Of a stretch of DNA of 8,332 nt, positions 4,984 through 8,332 are shown piece by piece. Both the position numbers and the translations under genes were made by a program. How positions within the stretch are numbered: the stretch's first letter is position 1; each line of letters opens with the position of its first letter. The notes beneath the pieces are model-generated. The model worked only from the letters and a program-made list of their open reading frames with translations. It was not told where the DNA came from and did no database searches. Origin of the DNA: Oscillospiraceae bacterium (GTDB lineage: Bacteria > Bacillota_A > Clostridia > Oscillospirales > Ruminococcaceae); contig JAFSHE010000124.1 in the NCBI GenBank assembly GCA_017440445.1, positions 1 to 8,332 of the forward strand, given 5' to 3'.

Positions 4984-6977
4984 AAAGACGGATAGCGGCA
5001 TTTCTTGCAGCCTCGTTTATGCTTTGTGGATGTTCAGATAATGTAGATGACAGCGCTGTCACAGAAGCCAACGATGATCTTGCAGACTTCCTCACTTATG
5101 AGGAGCATGGCAGCATCGGCAGCTTTGCAGTTGAGGATGGCAAGGTGTACGCATTTGCTCCGATATACGATGATGACGGAGCGGTAACAGAGCATATCCT
5201 TTACTGCCTTGATGAAAACGGCAGTGCGGAGGAGCTGCGGCACATGGAATCTGCTCCTGCTGTTTTTGATATATCAGATGGCACAATGTATGGTACAGAT
5301 TATGATAACGGTAGCTATGTATTGTCACAGTATGACATCGAAACGGATGAAAACGGCGTGATATGTGAGCTGTCGGGATTTATGCAGTTCCATAAGCTGA
5401 CGGTATACGAAGATACGGCATGGATATTGGGCATACACGAGGACAGGACAGGTATACAGGGCGAATATTCCGATAAGCTGGGTACTTACTCCTATAACGG
5501 CGAAGTGCTGATTAGCGTTGATCTGAAAACGGGAGAGATCACACAAAGTGCAGTGGATTTTCCCATAGCCTTTTCGGTGTTTGAGGGCGAATGCGCTGTA
5601 TACACCGCTGATGAAAACGGCTACTATTTCACTGATTTCGAGGATGAAAAGCATCTGCCCCATAATATTGAAATGCTGTATAATTTCGAGCTTTATGAGC
5701 CTGAACATTTCGTGTTCACCGCAGGCAGCGGATTAAATCTCGGTAAAATAATGGCAGGTACTGTCCGACCTGAGGATGGCACCTTGGATGTCATTGATGA
5801 TGTGTATGCCATGAACGGACTTTATGTGCAGGACGGCTTTACATACTTCCGCAAAGCGTCTGACACATTAGGCGGCGAGGAGCAGATATGCCGTTTCAGA
5901 AATTCCGAATATATCAAGAAGAACAACAAGATACGCTTCATCTCACAGGAATACAGCTTTGACGCGCCCTTCGGCTGCGGCTACACCATCGAGCACATAA
6001 GTATGTCGGACGACAGCTTTGCGCTGTCTATCCTTTCGCAGGACAGCAGCTTTGATATGTGTGTTGTAAATTCCTACGATACCGTTGCAGGTAACATCCG
6101 TGACAAGGGCAGCTTTTATCCGCTGAACGATATTCCCGAGGTACAGGAGTATCTGAACAGATGCTTCCCATATTTGAAAGAAGCGGCAACGGACAGCAAC
6201 GGGGAGATATGGATGCTACCTGTGAGCCTTACTGTCCCTGCAATTCTGTTCAGTGAGAAGAATTGTGCATCAGCAGGTGTGGAGTTCACAGACGGAATGA
6301 CGGTGCAGCAGATTATCGAGCTATGCGAAAAGGCTCATGTATCGGATTACAGCAAAGGCTACGGAATACATCCCTATACGCTTACACAAAACTGGATGAT
6401 ACAGTATCTTACGCACAACGACAGCGTTGATACAGAGGTGTTCCGCAGCTTCTCGGAGTACACAAGGGAAAAGCTGAATATGTCGGATATGACGAGCTAT
6501 CCCGAATATATGCATATAGCAAATCAGGCGCAGAACATGTTGTATTTCGAGGGCGGCAGAGAACAGTTCCTGTTCAGCTACAGCACCTTGCTATCCGAGC
6601 AGACATGGCTGTCAGGATTGGAGGGCTTCTCTGCCTGTGCTATTCCCAGGATGGACGGCGGTGATATCAATACGGCTACCTGTGCGTTCATAACCGTAAA
6701 TCCCGCCTCCGAAAATCTTGAAGCCACTCTCGATTATGTAGCGAGCCTTGCGGAGCATCTTTCACAGCAACAGGACAGCTTTATGCTTTCTGATACGGCT
6801 TTATACAGCGAGGGAATGACTGGGCTGTATGACATATACGCAAACGCAGAGGTGGGCTTCAATGTTTCGGAGGAGCTTATCTACGACAGCTATGTGCAGT
6901 ACCACGCAGGAAAGCTTTCTCTTGACGAGTTTATTTCAGAAGCTGAGAGAAAATACTCGGCTTATCTTAATGAATAG
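4980..6977 (+). CDS. Lipoprotein fusing a propeller-like domain to an ABC solute-binding domain
   Basis: A predicted surface lipoprotein of 665 residues. The start at 4980 overlaps the previous stop as ATGA, with GGAGG (4968-4972) seven bases before it, so translation is likely coupled. The signal peptide has Lys2-Arg3-Arg4 and the lipobox LCGC with Cys18. Residues about 45-308 are beta-rich repeats (VEDGKVYAFAPIYDDDG, ISDGTMYGTDYDNG, YEDTAWILGI, LISVDLKTGEI, VQDGFTYFRK). Residues about 316-650 resemble a family 1 extracellular solute-binding protein: a KIRFISQEYS strand, DSFALSILSQDSSFDMCVV, a KGSFYPLNDI segment, the typical GEIWMLPVSLTVPAILFSEKN block (408-428), and an alpha-helical C-terminal lobe. 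Such domains usually bring sugars or peptides to an ABC importer, but no permease or ATPase gene is in the window, so a sensory or scavenging role is possible. The substrate cannot be told. Confidence 0.85.
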   Translation: MKRRIAAFLAASFMLCGCSDNVDDSAVTEANDDLADFLTYEEHGSIGSFAVEDGKVYAFAPIYDDDGAVTEHILYCLDENGSAEELRHMESAPAVFDISDGTMYGTDYDNGSYVLSQYDIETDENGVICELSGFMQFHKLTVYEDTAWILGIHEDRTGIQGEYSDKLGTYSYNGEVLISVDLKTGEITQSAVDFPIAFSVFEGECAVYTADENGYYFTDFEDEKHLPHNIEMLYNFELYEPEHFVFTAGSGLNLGKIMAGTVRPEDGTLDVIDDVYAMNGLYVQDGFTYFRKASDTLGGEEQICRFRNSEYIKKNNKIRFISQEYSFDAPFGCGYTIEHISMSDDSFALSILSQDSSFDMCVVNSYDTVAGNIRDKGSFYPLNDIPEVQEYLNRCFPYLKEAATDSNGEIWMLPVSLTVPAILFSEKNCASAGVEFTDGMTVQQIIELCEKAHVSDYSKGYGIHPYTLTQNWMIQYLTHNDSVDTEVFRSFSEYTREKLNMSDMTSYPEYMHIANQAQNMLYFEGGREQFLFSYSTLLSEQTWLSGLEGFSACAIPRMDGGDINTATCAFITVNPASENLEATLDYVASLAEHLSQQQDSFMLSDTALYSEGMTGLYDIYANAEVGFNVSEELIYDSYVQYHAGKLSLDEFISEAERKYSAYLNE

Positions 6978-6982
6978 GGGGG
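6976..6982 (+). promoter_or_regulatory. G-rich ribosome binding site overlapping the previous stop codon
   Basis: AGGGGGG begins inside the TAG stop (6975-6977) of the upstream gene and lies eight bases before the ATG at 6991. The same six-G run would be coding if translation began at the ATG at 6970. Confidence 0.5.
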
Positions 6983-6990
6983 CGTCTTTT

Positions 6991-8157
6991 ATGACGATAC
7001 TGACTGTTGTGCTGACGCTGATGCTTTGTCTGCTTATGACTTCCTGTGCCGACATCGTGGATGCATCGGAGGACAGCAGTGCTGCCGATATTTCTTCGGG
7101 TGCGCATACGATCTTGCACGACACATCAGAAGTAAACGAGGAGAACGATGAAAGCGTCGTGGAATTGCAGCCGCTCAGCGAAGGGCAGCTACAGCTGAGG
7201 CGGCTGAACTCAGGGCGCACTGCGATAAGCTCCGTCGATCTGAAGAATTCCACAGAATCGGGACGGATACTGTATGTGGAGGATACTGACACGACTTTCT
7301 GGACGGATAATAAATACCTCTATCAGAAAACGGGAGATGAATGCTTCGCACTGGTTAGCGGTATCGTATATTCGCTCAGTCTGTATGAGGGGAAGCTGTA
7401 CTTTATATGCTCGGAAACCATAGCCGCGGAACAGCCCATGCGGGGAGAGCCGTTTGTGCTTGACCTTGAAACGGGAGTGCTTACATCCCTGTCGGATAGA
7501 ACGACCAGCGCGATATATGTACAGTCCGACCGCATAATACTGCAATGCTTTGAGAGCTATACCGATACCGACGGCGCACTCAGGGGCAGGTATATCTATT
7601 ACGAGTCTGCCCATGACGGAGCAGGGCTGACAAGACGTGACAACGCGGTGTTGTGTACAGATGCAGACCGTTATGTGACCTGCGTGCAGGATGGAGAGGC
7701 TGCTTATGATATCTACTACTGTAGGGACGACGAAAGCCCCCGAATACTGCTGGCAACGGAAAGCTGTATGCCGAGAAAAGCGGTGCTGTACGGTGAGTAT
7801 CTGTATTTTATCGAAGGCTCATGGGGCGACACGATAAAGCAGGTAGCCCTTGACGGGAGCAAAGCTGCTGTCTGTTGCACTGATTATCAGTATATCTGGG
7901 ATTATACGTTCCATGACGGGGAGCTTTATCTGCTCACTGATGTGTACTTTGGCAGGGTCGATAGTGAAATGCGGTTTATCAGAGGACGGATAATGCATGA
8001 GGATATAAGCAGTACACAGTTTTATTCTCTGTATTCGTATAAGGGAGGTATCATAGCCACAACGCGTGCAGGCTTCAGAGCGGTCACTGCCGATGAGTTT
8101 GGCAATTATCTGTTTTCGCATTTTAAGTTCAAGGACGATGCTGATACGGGTGCTTGA
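6991..8157 (+). CDS. Third propeller-like lipoprotein of the operon
   Basis: A predicted lipoprotein of 388 residues from the start at 6991, or 395 from an in-frame ATG at 6970 that overlaps the upstream stop by eight bases. The G-rich ribosome binding site favours 6991. The upstream start would add the only positive charge (an Arg) before the hydrophobic core, which signal peptides normally need, so the start is open. The lipobox is MTSC (Cys19 from 6991). A Ser/Asp/Glu-rich tether (about 20-75) precedes beta repeats to the C-terminus: GRILYVEDTD, YEGKLYFIC, FVLDLETGVL, YGEYLYFIEG, DYTFHDGELYLLTD. The architecture matches the other two propeller lipoproteins, but this protein lacks the DDPVG and GDIWRY blocks and is a more distant relative. 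Its stop overlaps the -35 box of the next sigma gene's promoter. Function unknown. Confidence 0.83.
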   Translation: MTILTVVLTLMLCLLMTSCADIVDASEDSSAADISSGAHTILHDTSEVNEENDESVVELQPLSEGQLQLRRLNSGRTAISSVDLKNSTESGRILYVEDTDTTFWTDNKYLYQKTGDECFALVSGIVYSLSLYEGKLYFICSETIAAEQPMRGEPFVLDLETGVLTSLSDRTTSAIYVQSDRIILQCFESYTDTDGALRGRYIYYESAHDGAGLTRRDNAVLCTDADRYVTCVQDGEAAYDIYYCRDDESPRILLATESCMPRKAVLYGEYLYFIEGSWGDTIKQVALDGSKAAVCCTDYQYIWDYTFHDGELYLLTDVYFGRVDSEMRFIRGRIMHEDISSTQFYSLYSYKGGIIATTRAGFRAVTADEFGNYLFSHFKFKDDADTGA

Positions 8158-8182
8158 CTTTTCCTGTCCTCAGTGCTACAAT
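8154..8182 (+). promoter_or_regulatory. Sigma-A-like promoter of the second ECF sigma gene
   Basis: TTGACT (8154-8159) and TACAAT (8177-8182) are 17 bases apart, with a TG two bases before the -10 box (extended -10). The -35 box overlaps the stop of the preceding lipoprotein gene. The spacing and -10 box equal those of the first sigma gene. Confidence 0.75.
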
Positions 8183-8204
8183 TAAGCAGAAGGGCGGTGA
8201 TAGG

Positions 8205-8332
8205 ATGCTGTCAGCTTATCTGTCAATGCTGTCAACAGCGGCTGACAAGAGCTTTGTTGAGAGCTTATACAACGACTATGAGCGAGAGATGTATGCAGCT
8301 GCATATTCTGTGTTTAAAAACAAAGCAGACGC
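8205..8332 (+). CDS. Second ECF sigma factor, N-terminal part only
   Basis: An open frame from the ATG at 8205 runs to the window end without a stop (42 complete codons). The product aligns without gaps to the first 42 residues of the sigma factor at 2570-3109, with 17 identical positions including the ML-x-x-YLSML start and E-x-LY-x(6)-MY in the beginning of region 2. It is therefore very probably a paralogous ECF sigma factor, cut only by the window edge. The ribosome binding site is less ideal: G-rich sequence (AAGGGCGG) starts at 8190, about seven bases from the ATG. It sits behind its own sigma-A-like promoter, so it looks like the first gene of a second cassette. Confidence 0.8.
   Translation, partial: MLSAYLSMLSTAADKSFVESLYNDYEREMYAAAYSVFKNKAD

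Noticed and set aside
6829..6990. N-terminal extension of the third lipoprotein into the preceding gene
   Set aside because: The stretch to 6969 overlaps the solute-binding gene out of frame and would bury the signal peptide. Only the last possible start, 6970, remains a real alternative.

Overview
The window looks like chromosomal DNA of a gut or rumen Clostridia-type Firmicute, most plausibly Ruminococcus or a close relative in the Oscillospiraceae. This is inferred from strong AGGAGG-type ribosome binding sites, sigma-A-like promoters with TACAAT -10 boxes, moderate GC content, several lipoproteins with LSGC/LCGC lipoboxes, and an ECF sigma factor paired with a membrane protein that resembles DUF4367 anti-sigma proteins. 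No genus can be proven from the window. There are no rRNA, tRNA, CRISPR or transposon genes.

Layout. Bases 1-105 are a leader with inverted repeats before a LysR-family regulator (106-960, +), which ends in a hairpin (977-1020). Bases 961-1180 hold no gene, only hairpins. A lipoprotein with beta-propeller-like repeats is on the minus strand (1181-2455), convergent with the LysR gene. It diverges from an ECF sigma factor (2570-3109, +) whose promoter, TTGAAA-17 bp-TACAAT, lies in the shared intergenic region. The sigma gene is followed 18 nt later by a single-pass membrane protein, the probable anti-sigma factor (3128-3784). A strong hairpin with a T-run (3804-3836) abuts the ribosome binding site of the next gene. 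Three lipoprotein genes follow: a close paralogue of the minus-strand lipoprotein (3850-4983), a propeller-like plus solute-binding-protein fusion (4980-6977, ATGA overlap) and a third propeller-like lipoprotein (6991-8157). At the right edge a second ECF sigma gene starts (8205, cut by the window end), with its own TTGACT-17-TACAAT promoter. Its first 42 codons align without gaps to the first sigma factor.

How the genes may work together (inference). The sigma and anti-sigma pair would form an envelope-sensing module controlling a set of surface lipoproteins built from related propeller-like domains, one fused to a sugar-type ABC solute-binding domain with no permease or ATPase gene nearby. 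The hairpin between the regulatory pair and the lipoprotein genes would let the regulators be made at a different level from the lipoproteins. The second sigma gene suggests that such cassettes are arrayed in tandem and arose by duplication. The LysR gene has no obvious functional link to the cassette.
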